Below are positions 53,065-60,960 of a stretch of 64,000 nt of DNA, in pieces. Each line of letters starts with the position of its first letter. Positions within the stretch are counted from its first letter, which is position 1. Made by a program: the position numbers and the translations under genes. The notes below the pieces were generated by a model. The model was not told the origin of the DNA and searched no databases. It saw nothing but the letters and a program-made list of their open reading frames with translations. The stretch comes from Bin5 sp965221145 (GTDB lineage: Bacteria > Chloroflexota > Anaerolineae > Caldilineales > Caldilineaceae), in NCBI GenBank assembly GCA_965221145.1, contig OZ244877.1, forward strand, positions 2,356,001 through 2,420,000, in the 5' to 3' direction.

Positions 53065-54339
53065 TCAAACCCCCAGCAGATTGTCTGCAAAGAGGTCTTC
53101 AATGCCTAGGTTATTTTCGAGGAAAATCCTGACATGCTCACTGTCGGCGGGCTTCGTTACCCGGCTGTACCCGGCCTTATCTCGGTTTACCAGCAAGATG
53201 TTCTCCAGTCCTGCGTGTTTGACTGCCTCTGGATTGTGGGTTGTCGCCAATATCTGTTTGAACTCTGATACTTCCTTACACATGGCCATCACTCGTGAGA
53301 GCAGGTGCGGGTGAATGCTTTTTCCCGGCTCCTCGAAGATAGCGAACCGCTTCTGTTCCTGGAAGTAGAGCGCCACGACCAACGCCATGATATTGGCCGT
53401 GCCGTCAGAGATCAGGAAGGCTGGCAGATCCTTGTCTTCAGCGAAAGTCTCCCGCAACGTGATAGATAGGAACCTGTCGGCGACCTGCTCTACTTCGAAG
53501 CTCTTGATGAAGGAAAGGTTGTACCGGCACAGATTGCGCACATCTCGTTTCGCATCTTCGTCGCCAAGAAGATTCCTCAGCACAACGGCCAGATTGCTGC
53601 CGTCTGTCTCCAGTTCTGAGCGGCCGGCGACCGGTATGACGCGCTTGGCCTTCGTCGGATCAAAATCATAGATGCCGATTTCTCGAAACCAATCCCAGGC
53701 CGATTCGGCAAAAAAGTGGGCAAATGGCGTCTCCAGCAGGAGGGCCTTCTCCGACAGTGATCGGTTTGCGTTTGAAGTCAGGAACCCGATTTCGTTGGCC
53801 GAAAACAGAGGCTCTGGTTCGGCAGATGTGGAGAGTATCTCCAGACTTCCACCCGAATTCTTGAATTCGACCGTCGATCTGGGAGCATATTTCGCTCGCT
53901 GTTCGGCAACGACTGCCGGTTGCATCATCTCTTCTTGGGTGATCTCTTCCCACCAATAGGTAAGGATTATCCTGTCGCGGGCTACCGTATAACCGTTTCC
54001 CCGCTTATCAAACTGCAAGCAGAATTTATAGTCGAATGAATGAATCCGGTAGCGACGATCATTGCGCATCTGCCATGTGGACTCTTCCTGCACGACCACG
54101 TGGAAGATGAGCGGCTGCGTGTCTCCTATGTTTACGTTGCGCAGATACTCTACGCCGCCTTGCAGCGAGATGGCGTCTTCCAGTCCTTGCGTAGCGATGT
54201 CGCGCAGGAACTGGAAGGCCTGGACAAAGTTGGATTTGCCCGAAGCGTTCGCGCCGACCAGCAGGTTGAAGTCGTTCAGTTCAACCGTCTGATCGGCGAA
54301 ACTCTTGAAATTGGCAATTCTGATCTTGGAGATTGTCAT
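53065..54339 (-). CDS. AAA family ATPase (ABC/OLD type), partner of the split TOPRIM gene
   Basis: The protein has 424 residues. Walker A is GANASGKS (29-36), and the N-terminus MTISKIRIANFKSFADQTVE is typical. Walker B with Glu is FAIFEEPGKSIHP, followed by ILATTHNPEA. It is larger than the ATPase at 25.5 kb and only distantly similar. Its natural downstream partner is interrupted by the IS66 element, so this two-gene system is probably non-functional now, or the ATPase acts alone. Confidence 0.8.
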   Translation of the reverse strand: MTISKIRIANFKSFADQTVELNDFNLLVGANASGKSNFVQAFQFLRDIATQGLEDAISLQGGVEYLRNVNIGDTQPLIFHVVVQEESTWQMRNDRRYRIHSFDYKFCLQFDKRGNGYTVARDRIILTYWWEEITQEEMMQPAVVAEQRAKYAPRSTVEFKNSGGSLEILSTSAEPEPLFSANEIGFLTSNANRSLSEKALLLETPFAHFFAESAWDWFREIGIYDFDPTKAKRVIPVAGRSELETDGSNLAVVLRNLLGDEDAKRDVRNLCRYNLSFIKSFEVEQVADRFLSITLRETFAEDKDLPAFLISDGTANIMALVVALYFQEQKRFAIFEEPGKSIHPHLLSRVMAMCKEVSEFKQILATTHNPEAVKHAGLENILLVNRDKAGYSRVTKPADSEHVRIFLENNLGIEDLFADNLLGV

Positions 54340-54404
54340 TATGTTAGCCCTGCAAGGTGGGACAGTCGCCCTGGTCGAGTTCTACGCACAGCCCTGTTGC
54401 GGCA

Positions 54405-56039
54405 TCAGATCATCCGCTTCTGTTCACGTTGCTGGCGCTGGCGGCGGGGCGCTTTGCGGAAGGTGGCCTGGGGCGCAAAGCGCGGATACTGCGCCTGCGC
54501 GCCGGACAGCAACTCCTCGATGGTGAGAATCTGCACGCGCGGGAACTTGTGATCGAGGAAGTGGCTCGGTTCGTAGAAGCCGGCCGCGGCCGCTTCGCTG
54601 CGCATCGGCGCGGTGGGCGGCTCCAGCGTGATGAAGAGGCCGATTTCGGCTTTTTCGCGCTCCATGTCGCCCTTGAGCGTGGCAATCTGGTTGCGCTGCA
54701 CGTGGCCGCTCTTGACCTGCACGATCACGCGCTTGGCCTTGCCGCTACCGTCGTCGAAGAAGCTGATATAGCCGTCCACGCCCGAATCGGCGCCCTTGCG
54801 TTTGTCCTGGGCCGGGCGGGCGTCCACCAGGCCGAGCGCCCACCATTCGAACTGGTAGCGGTCGTGCTGGGCGAGCGAGGCGGCGCTGGGCCGGTCTTTG
54901 GGGTCGCCGAGAACGGTGTAGGGGCGCAGGTCCTCGCCGAAGGAGTCGCGCAGGCGGTGGCGGATGAGGGTGATGGCGATGTGGGTGACGTCGATGCCGA
55001 TCCAGTTGCGGTTGAGCCGTTCGGCCGCGGCGATGGCGGTGCCGCAGCCGCAGAACGGGTCGAGCACGACATCGCCTTCGTTGCTGCTGGCGTTGATGAT
55101 GCGTTCGAGCAGGGCTTCGGGCTTCTGCGTGGGGTAGCCGAGGCGTTCCTTGTGCCATGAACGCAGCGGAAGTATGTCGTCCCACACGTCTTGTGCAGGC
55201 AGCCCAAGGTGTTCATCCAAATACACTTTCAGTCTGGGGACGCCATTTCTAGTCCAATAAATTTTATTGTCTTGCAAGAGCCTTTTGATTCCAGCATCAT
55301 CATACATCCAGTGACGCCCAGATGGAGGGGCGATCATTCCACGCTCACCGAAGTCTCGTTCAGGGCCAGGGCCCGCAGCAGACAGATCAGCTGACATAAA
55401 CTTGCGTTTGTCGGAATCTTCATACCGATAGTAGTTTTCAATGTATTCCGGGTTCAGAGGCTGGAAGACTTTATTCCATTGGAAATCATGCTCTTTGTTG
55501 TAGAAGAGGATTGAATCGTGGACGCTACCAAATCCTTTAGCGTCGCTATGGCTTGTTGTACGCCGCCAAATGATTTCATTGCGAAAGTTATTTATGCCAA
55601 ACACGGCATCCAATAGTAGTTTGAGATAGTGGCTTGCTGTCGGGTCGCAGTGTAGATAGAAGCTCCCAGTTGGTTTGAGGACACGGTAAAGTTCGGCAAG
55701 GCGTTGCGCCATCATGGTGAGGTAAGCCATCATGTCATTCTGGCCCAGGAATGAGCGCATCGCCTGGAGCAGGTCGGCCAACGCTTTCGGCCCGTCCATC
55801 ACCACGTCGTGGTAGGCGGATTCGGATTCCAGCCCCCACTGCCAGGTGTCGTCGAAGGCGGTGATTTGCGCCGCCGACTGCTCGCCGCTCTTCTCGCGGA
55901 AGAGCACGTTGTAGGTGGCGTTGGAGTTGAAGGGCGGGTCGAGGTAGATCAGGTCGACGCTTTCGTCGGCGACGTGCTGACGCAAGATGTCGAGGTTGTC
56001 GCCGAAGTAGAGTTTGTTGGTTGGGTTGGAAGTTGACAT
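54405..56039 (-). CDS. Beta-class DNA methyltransferase fused to a C-terminal Mrr-like nuclease domain
   Basis: The protein has 544 residues. Methyltransferase motif IV DPPF (34-37) precedes motif I DPFCGCGT (327-334), the beta-class order, for N6-adenine or N4-cytosine methylation. Residues about 415-520 form a restriction-endonuclease-like domain with Asp422 in GVDGYIS and Gln441-x-Lys443 in VIVQVKSG, the Mrr-type D-QxK site. The protein may therefore both modify and cut DNA. A copy of its first 32 codons lies upstream at 57194-57290. An unrelated hypothetical gene directly precedes it (4-nt gap). Confidence 0.85.
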   Translation of the reverse strand: MSTSNPTNKLYFGDNLDILRQHVADESVDLIYLDPPFNSNATYNVLFREKSGEQSAAQITAFDDTWQWGLESESAYHDVVMDGPKALADLLQAMRSFLGQNDMMAYLTMMAQRLAELYRVLKPTGSFYLHCDPTASHYLKLLLDAVFGINNFRNEIIWRRTTSHSDAKGFGSVHDSILFYNKEHDFQWNKVFQPLNPEYIENYYRYEDSDKRKFMSADLSAAGPGPERDFGERGMIAPPSGRHWMYDDAGIKRLLQDNKIYWTRNGVPRLKVYLDEHLGLPAQDVWDDILPLRSWHKERLGYPTQKPEALLERIINASSNEGDVVLDPFCGCGTAIAAAERLNRNWIGIDVTHIAITLIRHRLRDSFGEDLRPYTVLGDPKDRPSAASLAQHDRYQFEWWALGLVDARPAQDKRKGADSGVDGYISFFDDGSGKAKRVIVQVKSGHVQRNQIATLKGDMEREKAEIGLFITLEPPTAPMRSEAAAAGFYEPSHFLDHKFPRVQILTIEELLSGAQAQYPRFAPQATFRKAPRRQRQQREQKRMI

Positions 56040-56043
56040 GGGT

Positions 56044-56967
56044 TTACTTTTTGTCCAACGGTGAGGTGGTGGTTCCGTAACTGAATAGATTCAGTAGCTT
56101 CTTGCGCAAGTCTTGTTCTTGGTCAATGAGGCTCCTCAATTCTTTATCAATCTCGAATAGTTGTTCAATGGCGCTAGATGTCACACCCTCAAGTTCCCCA
56201 AATGTGTTTTTCCATTCCCAGGGTGCTCTTCCCTGACTAATGCTTATGAGTTCAGGCGACGGGTGGGCAGCAGCATCGGAAAGCAACTGCCACCGTTCAA
56301 TCAATCCCTTCTCGTAACTGTTCGAGTTATTCTTGTTATGGTATCTCAAGGATTTTATGATGTCTTCAATTCTCTTGAATCGAAGACTTCCCTTGGGACG
56401 AGTGATAGTCTTGCCTTCAACGGTTTGTTTGTTGCGTTTGTGGACCTTACTGTAGTAGGACCCCACCTCATTGGGAAATCTCTTGAGATACTGTAATTCC
56501 AACAAGATTTCGACCACAGGTCTAAGGAGAATCAACGAGCTCGCTAACGAACCTATTTGGATTAGGGACAAGGCATCCCTGAGGAAAACCGCAACTGAAA
56601 CATGACTGGCAACTATTAAATGCTGAAATTCGGTCGTGTCGCTGTTCACGCATTTGCGTAGATAGAGCGCTGCCTCTTTGTGACATTCTACGAGGCCACT
56701 CAAATAATCGATCTGTGGACGCCACCCGTCAATCGTGCTCTTTGTGCCGTCAGAAAGAAATCTGAGAAAATACCATTTGTCACCCAAACGCACATACTCG
56801 CCATTCGTCCCGTCATAGACCAGTTGCACCACCGCATCTCTCGGATTTGAGAAGCTCTCACCGACTGATTTCATTCTGTCAAGCACGATTTGTCCTCCAA
56901 ACTCTGATTCTAGCATCAATTCGACCACATCGCGGGAATCCAGCCAACTTATTCCTGGATTCCCCAC
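56044..56967 (-). CDS. Hypothetical protein in the methyltransferase island
   Basis: The protein has 307 residues. Start GTG 56967 overlaps the upstream gene by 19 nt; ATG 56916 is an alternative. It appears soluble and helix-rich, with a basic segment around KVHKRNKQTVEGKTITRPKG and a hydrophobic helix VFLRDALSLIQIGSLASSLI in the middle. No domain is recognised with confidence, though the layout recalls DUF5677-like proteins. It lies between an antitoxin-like gene and the methyltransferase gene on the same strand and may be part of the same defence unit. Confidence 0.6.
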   Translation of the reverse strand: MGNPGISWLDSRDVVELMLESEFGGQIVLDRMKSVGESFSNPRDAVVQLVYDGTNGEYVRLGDKWYFLRFLSDGTKSTIDGWRPQIDYLSGLVECHKEAALYLRKCVNSDTTEFQHLIVASHVSVAVFLRDALSLIQIGSLASSLILLRPVVEILLELQYLKRFPNEVGSYYSKVHKRNKQTVEGKTITRPKGSLRFKRIEDIIKSLRYHNKNNSNSYEKGLIERWQLLSDAAAHPSPELISISQGRAPWEWKNTFGELEGVTSSAIEQLFEIDKELRSLIDQEQDLRKKLLNLFSYGTTTSPLDKK

Positions 56968-57164
56968 TCGTCAAGCACCACTCCGTCAAATGGCCGGTCG
57001 TATCGGTACGGCTTGCCTCGCAGCGGGTATCGGTCTTGCCCTACCTGATTTTCTTCAAGCGGCTTAATGATAACTTCCACTTGCTCGCCGGATTTGAACG
57101 GCAGCCCGAAGATTGTGAGAGTCCCATTGTCGGCGACGTTTGCCTTTGTCTTAAATGTTGCCAT
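56949..57164 (-). CDS. Small antitoxin-like protein
   Basis: The protein has 71 residues from ATG 57162-57164. The N-terminal half (ANVADNGTLTIFGLPFKSGE) looks like an AbrB-type strand-rich fold. The tail DRYPLRGKPYRYDRPFDGVV resembles the PLRGxxxxYxxPF tails of small antitoxins found next to PIN toxins. No PIN gene follows; the next gene is the 307-residue hypothetical. A decayed relative is at 58216-58420. Confidence 0.55.
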   Translation of the reverse strand: MATFKTKANVADNGTLTIFGLPFKSGEQVEVIIKPLEENQVGQDRYPLRGKPYRYDRPFDGVVLDEWGIQE

Positions 57165-57193
57165 ACGGCTTACTCCCTCCCCCCAGTTTAGAA

Positions 57194-57290
57194 GTAGATC
57201 AGGCCGACGCATTTGTCGGCGATATGCTGGACGCAGAATGTCGAGGTTGTCGCCGAAGTAGAGTTTGTTGGTCGAATCTTGAATCGTCAT
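57194..57290 (-). pseudogene. Duplicated 5' fragment of the DNA methyltransferase gene
   Basis: The 97-bp segment is closely similar to codons 1-32 of the methyltransferase at 56039-55944. It starts with TNKLYFGDNLDIL and then loses frame by one extra base, just before the DPPF motif would appear. It shows that the antitoxin-like and 307-residue genes were inserted between two copies of the methyltransferase start, or that the start was duplicated. Confidence 0.75.
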
Positions 57291-57425
57291 GGTTTCGCCG
57301 TCTATGTCTGAAATGGGCTCTCATGCAACGGATTGCTCCGCCTTCTTTCAGTCATCTTCTATCGGCGCATCATACCGAATTGCGCATGACATGATACGCG
57401 GGACGAAAATGCGATCCTGAACCGT

Positions 57426-58165
57426 CTATTGCTTGTTCCATACCTCAGTTGGAAGTACGGGCTTACTATACGACTCAACGCGGGATTCCCATTCTGAATG
57501 GCTGGCGAAAGGATTTCGCATTTCCCCGGCATCCAAGAATCCGAGATAGACAAGAATTACATGGTATCCAAGTTCTGTTAATTTCGAGGACCAGGCAAAG
57601 CGATTTGCTATCTGATAGCGATGCTTATGGGACAGTGCCCAGCCGGGTTTCGTCTGGGCCGCCATCTTTACATTTGCTTCATCAATGCACTCGCCAATGC
57701 GACTGCGATTCTGATAACTTCCTCCTGCTTCGTCTTCTACCTTTAGCTCCGCATTGTTTCATGGATGGTGCAAGTGCTGGCAATATCGAAATTGGGTGAC
57801 TTGGAGTCTTCGCTCGGATGTGCAAACCACCATTTACACAACCTTTCACAATCCTCATGAGGAAGCAACTGTGTCGCCTTATGCAACTGCGGTTCTTCCA
57901 CTTGACGAAGTCCTTCTGGCATCCAGCGGTCGTCGGCAGACACCCTTCCCCACGGTGAAACTAACTTAGTAACTGTCCGCAAACAACGTAGCGATTTCAA
58001 TCAAGCTTGGACTGGTCTGTCGAACGAAACCGTTAAGTTAAAAACGGACAGTTACTTAGTGAGCCTCCTGGCAACTTGCTCCCGAGATCCATCCGTCAAC
58101 CAATGACAGCGAGGTTTGCTTCCTTTTCGTTGTTTTGGCTTGAGACATAGCAGCAGATCTTTCAT
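57426..58165 (-). pseudogene. Broken nuclease-like gene carrying a small MITE and a frameshift
   Basis: Start ATG 58163-58165 has AAAGGA 7 nt upstream. The frame reads KPRCHWLTDGSREQVARRLT and stops in the MITE. Removing 90 bp (element plus one direct repeat) restores it exactly: LTKLVSPWGRVSADDRWMP, on to NFDIASTCTIHE. A second lesion near 57745-57755 shifts frame into AELKVEDEAGGSYQNRSRIG, HRYQIANRFAWSSKLTELGY and VILVYLGFLDAGEM, ending at 57426. The blocks recall a PD-(D/E)XK-like family in which an Glu-Ala-Lys segment should sit at the frameshift, so the catalytic site may be deleted. That family call is from memory. Confidence 0.7.
57971..58053. mobile_element. 83-bp MITE-like element
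   Basis: The terminal inverted repeats are AACTGTCCG and CGGACAGTT, flanked by direct repeats ACTTAGT at 57964-57970 and 58054-58060. The palindromic nature of the flank allows a second reading with 11-bp ends and a 3-bp duplication. Either way excision removes 90 bp and restores the interrupted reading frame. Confidence 0.75.
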
Positions 58166-58215
58166 GCGAGAATCCTTTCTTGGCATTTTGTCGTGCCGTT
58201 TCTTATCCACGTTCG

Positions 58216-58420
58216 CTAATCCGTGAACTCGACCCTTTCATAGGGACGGTCGTATTTGTACGGCTTGCCTCGTAGTGGGTATCGCTCCTTCTCTTCCTGA
58301 GCTTTTTCTATCGGCTTGATGGTGACTAGGTTCCGTTGACCTTTGAAAAACTGGTCAAAGAGGTGACATCTGCAGGTTGCCTGCGGGCAGAATCGGACTG
58401 CGATTCGCCTGATTCTCGTG
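58216..58420 (-). pseudogene. Decayed copy of the small antitoxin-like gene
   Basis: The tail reads ERYPLRGKPYKYDRPYERVE, matching the tail of the gene at 56949-57164. Upstream, an LPAGNLQM segment lies in another frame, so a frameshift separates the halves. No intact start is visible. 58426-58623 upstream holds no recognisable gene. Confidence 0.6.
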
Positions 58421-58623
58421 AACAAAGACCGCGATCTGCGCCGGCGCCGTCAATCATCTCAATCACATAATCACATAAATCACAGTTCAGACAATTGTCA
58501 ACGAGCCCTAATGCAAGTCCAATCTGAGTCCAAGACTTTTCATTCGGCCTGCATCTTGGGATTGCTGACGTCTCGTCCGTTTTCCCGCCGTTTTCGAACT
58601 CTTGGTCTCACTTGGGATTTGCC

Positions 58624-58884
58624 TTAAGCAAACTCGAATACAGGCACGGCAATCGATTTCGTGGATTCTGCCTGGCCATGAACCAGAAGACGAACCCTTT
58701 CCGTGGTCTCGCGGCTGAAGGATTCTTCCCCGCAACGGGCGCAAACGACCGCAGGAATCTTATCCACGAGTACATACTGGCCGTCGATCTGAAAAATTTC
58801 GGCCACCAATTTCTCTCTGCTCGCTTGTGCATGACAGGCCGCGCAAGTAAACACATTTACCCCCGCTACGTGTAATTGCTCCAT
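58624..58884 (-). CDS. YgiT-type zinc-finger protein (MqsA-like antitoxin)
   Basis: The protein has 86 residues from ATG 58882-58884. Two CxxC pairs, CAAC and CARC, form the YgiT/MqsA zinc finger. Between them lies IFQIDGQYVLVDKIPAVVC, the usual strand pair. The C-terminal part is short and lacks the HTH domain of full MqsA. It overlaps the end of the DUF4258 gene by 19 nt. Together they form a common toxin-antitoxin-like pair. Confidence 0.82.
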   Translation of the reverse strand: MEQLHVAGVNVFTCAACHAQASREKLVAEIFQIDGQYVLVDKIPAVVCARCGEESFSRETTERVRLLVHGQAESTKSIAVPVFEFA

Positions 58885-59165
58885 TCCTGCTCGCTTGGTT
58901 CATACCAAGTGATGATTCGCACGAGAAAAGTGTCCGTAAGAGATACCTGGAGATGTAACGGCTTACCCGCTTGGGTGAATCCCAACAACAAGCAACTTGG
59001 AGTATACTTGTCATCCGCGTACTCCTCAATTGCTTCCGCTGTTGCCCCGGCCTCAACAATCTCCTGAACACTGATGTTTCGTTCAACTGCACGCTTTACG
59101 GCATGGCGAGTAAAGTCGAATTCCCCCGCTGACAGTTGCGTACGAACTTGTGCAAGTGTTTTCAC
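58866..59165 (-). CDS. DUF4258 protein, probable toxin partner of YgiT
   Basis: The protein has 99 residues, starting at GTG 59163-59165. DUF4258 features are FTRHAVKRAVERNISVQEIV at the N-terminus and LGFTQAGKPLHLQVSL, then ITWYEPSEQEW at the end. DUF4258 proteins are BECR-fold RNase-like toxins often encoded just before a YgiT gene, as here. The start overlaps the last bases of the PIN remnant by 4 nt. Confidence 0.82.
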   Translation of the reverse strand: MKTLAQVRTQLSAGEFDFTRHAVKRAVERNISVQEIVEAGATAEAIEEYADDKYTPSCLLLGFTQAGKPLHLQVSLTDTFLVRIITWYEPSEQEWSNYT

Positions 59166-59568
59166 GATTCGCTCGATTGCGCAAGAAAAAGAAAAGACCT
59201 GCCCCTTAGCTCGCTCCGAATGCCCGCCAACACGCAGGGTGATGCCCGGTTTTCCTCTTTGAGAAGGTTATCCAAGACAACGACGAGCAGGTCTTTGAGA
59301 CGGCGAAAGTCGTCATCATTCGTGATAAAGTGCGTACACCCAGCATGCATGGCCGCCGCCGCGTGAAGCGCGTCGGGCGTTTTCAGACCCGTCTCGGCAC
59401 GTAGACGCGCGGCCTCTTCCCACAGTGGGCGCGTGGTCGGGATCAGCCTCACCTCATTGGCGTCGAACAGTGAACGAAACAATCCCTCGACAACCGTGCC
59501 ACTCTATAGATGAACCCACTGGAATCGAGATAGATCGGTCCGGCAGGCGGAAGCGTCACCGATCCCAT
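59162..59568 (-). pseudogene. Frameshifted, shortened VapC-type PIN gene
   Basis: From ATG 59566-59568 the N-terminus reads IYLDSSGFIYRVARLSRD (first PIN Asp). The rest is in another frame: LFRSLFDANEVRLIP, then AARLRAETGLKTPDALHAAA and GCTHFITNDDDFRRL, with the later acidic residues. Between the parts about 35 residues normal for VapC are missing. A deletion plus frameshift is the simplest reading. The start overlaps the antitoxin gene by 13 nt, as in intact pairs. Confidence 0.7.
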
Positions 59569-59789
59569 GACACCCGTTCGTCCTTGAGGTAGGACGCCAC
59601 ATCCTCAGCAGTCTTGAAGAGGCGCTGCCCTGGCGATTCATTCAGGATGTCAACTGCGGACCGCTGCAATGCCCCCGAGAAGTGAAGGACGACTACGTTG
59701 ACAGACTCCCCAACCGGAAGCTGCTGGTCGACAATTTCAATTCTGCCTCCAGACAACACCGTCGTTCTGATGTGCAGCGCTTTTTGCAT
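59556..59789 (-). CDS. Small antitoxin of the broken VapC-type pair
   Basis: The protein has 77 residues from ATG 59787-59789, with AAGGAGG at ideal spacing. A strand-rich N-terminus (TTVLSGGRIEIVDQQLPVGE) and a C-terminal helix ending in SYLKDERVSWDR fit small VapB-like antitoxins. It precedes and overlaps the PIN remnant. With the toxin broken, it may now be an orphan antitoxin. Confidence 0.65.
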   Translation of the reverse strand: MQKALHIRTTVLSGGRIEIVDQQLPVGESVNVVVLHFSGALQRSAVDILNESPGQRLFKTAEDVASYLKDERVSWDR

Positions 59790-59834
59790 TGTCGGCGCCT
59801 CCTTGTATAACCCTGGCATCCACGACCAACCGCA

Positions 59835-60095
59835 TCACGCGGACCAATGCCCGCTGTCGCGGTCTTCTCGGATAAGTATATGTGAGGGTGTTTGAGGCCG
59901 TTCACCAGTCTGCTGTTCGCGCAGCCTCTTGGACAATTCCCGAAAGGCACGTGTCTTTTCCGCCATATCATCTCCGGCGGCTTGTTCTAAAATGTGGCGC
60001 ACCTCGCTTTCGAGTGAACGATTGTTCCCGGCGGCGCGTTGCTCCAGCCGCTTGATGACTTGGTCATCCAATTGCCGAATCAGTACAGTTGCCAT
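59835..60095 (-). CDS. FitA-like ribbon-helix-helix antitoxin
   Basis: The protein has 86 residues from ATG 60093-60095, with GGAGAAG upstream. The N-terminal RHH reads ATVLIRQLDDQVIKRLEQRA followed by SLESEVRHILEQA, the Arc/FitA pattern that binds operator DNA as a dimer. The C-terminal tail would bind a PIN toxin (FitB). No FitB gene follows; the next gene, 45 nt on, is another antitoxin. It appears to be an orphan. Confidence 0.8.
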   Translation of the reverse strand: MATVLIRQLDDQVIKRLEQRAAGNNRSLESEVRHILEQAAGDDMAEKTRAFRELSKRLREQQTGERPQTPSHILIREDRDSGHWSA

Positions 60096-60153
60096 AATTC
60101 TTCTCCATTGCACAAGAGTGAGTTCTTCCGACGAGTCAAAATTGTTGTTGAAT

Positions 60154-60540
60154 TCAATCCTTGACCTCAATCGTCTTGAGCCTTATCGTCGGCAAGCATC
60201 TGAGCGTCTGATTGCGCGGGTCGACTTCGATGCCCACCGACTCAAGCGCGGTCACGCCCAGCAATGGCTCCGCGTCTGCTTCACCATAGATAAGCGTCCC
60301 GCCCACGACCTCCCCCATGAACTCGATGTCCCCGGTTGTTATGCCAAGCCTCACCTCGCTGCCGTCCGCCAAGCCATAGACCCGTTGTCCCTTGGGCTTG
60401 AGACCAATGGCCTCCAGATGCGGCCTGGGCACCAGCGAGTCAATAGAGCCCGTATCAACCAGGAAAAGCCCTTCCCAGGTCCTATCCGGCTCAGCAGGGT
60501 TCCGAATGACAACCGTTACCCGTGGGATTCCCACTCTCAT
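60154..60540 (-). CDS. Retropepsin-like aspartic protease-fold protein
   Basis: The protein has 128 residues, with AGGGAGG upstream of the ATG. The catalytic-type motif is DTGS (29-32) in LFLVDTGSIDSLVPR. The conserved tail block EADAEPLLGVTALESVGIEV is typical of the clan AA family of small bacterial proteins. It would need to dimerise to form an active site. It is the first gene of the minus-strand toxin-antitoxin group, but a functional link is not known. Confidence 0.78.
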   Translation of the reverse strand: MRVGIPRVTVVIRNPAEPDRTWEGLFLVDTGSIDSLVPRPHLEAIGLKPKGQRVYGLADGSEVRLGITTGDIEFMGEVVGGTLIYGEADAEPLLGVTALESVGIEVDPRNQTLRCLPTIRLKTIEVKD

Positions 60541-60660
60541 GCCTCCCTATGTCCCGCCATTCGTCATTGCGAAAGTTGCAATAGTATAACATATGTTCTG
60601 TTTCCCGTAGAATATCACACCTTGCGCACGCGGCGCATTCACAATCGGCGCGCTTCAAGT

Positions 60661-60760
60661 AGGTGCATCCTGCAACGTTGGGCATTGGTGAAGCGCATTT
60701 TCAGCCGACAAGAAAAGACCCGCAGTACAGGAATCGACTCGACGCCTGCTATCCTGTATA
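60661..60760. repeat. Degenerate direct repeat with 61143-61236
   Basis: Shared order of blocks: GGTGCATCC, then TTGGG, a TTTCA-x-CCGAC block, AAAAGA, a CAGGAATCG/CAAGAATCG block, and GCTATCCTG/GTTATCCTG. Spacing is nearly conserved. The copies are too diverged to be recent. Confidence 0.45.
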
Positions 60761-60775
60761 CCCACAAATTTGGCC

Positions 60776-60887
60776 GCCACTGACTCAAGCAGTTTGTCAG
60801 GTTGCCACTGACTCAAGCAGTTTGTCAGGTTGCCGCCGACTCCAGCAGTTTGTCAGGTTGCCGCCGACTCCAGCAATTTGGACACTT
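60776..60887. repeat. 28-bp tandem repeat, four copies
   Basis: The unit begins GCCACTGACTCAAGCAGTTT and ends GTCAGGTT. Copies start at 60776, 60804, 60832 and 60860. The first two are identical, the third differs at a few positions and the fourth decays at its end. Since 28 is not a multiple of three, a coding repeat is unlikely. Confidence 0.85.
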
Positions 60888-60960
60888 GGCGGCAACTTGA
60901 TAGCTTGGCGTCAACCTGATAGCTTGGCGTCAACCTGATAGCTTGGCGCCAACCTGATAG
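60885..60960. repeat. 19-bp tandem repeat, four copies
   Basis: The unit is CTTGGCGTCAACCTGATAG. Copies start at 60885, 60904, 60923 and 60942, and a partial CTTGGC follows at 60961. The middle two are identical. It begins directly at the end of the 28-bp array. Confidence 0.85.

Noticed and set aside
52890..53102. 70-codon frame across the IS66 right end
   Set aside because: It crosses the element boundary and overlaps the ATPase end; the real gene here is in another frame and is explained by the split TOPRIM protein.
60776..60960. CRISPR-like array
   Set aside because: The units are directly adjacent with no unique spacers, and no cas gene is present.
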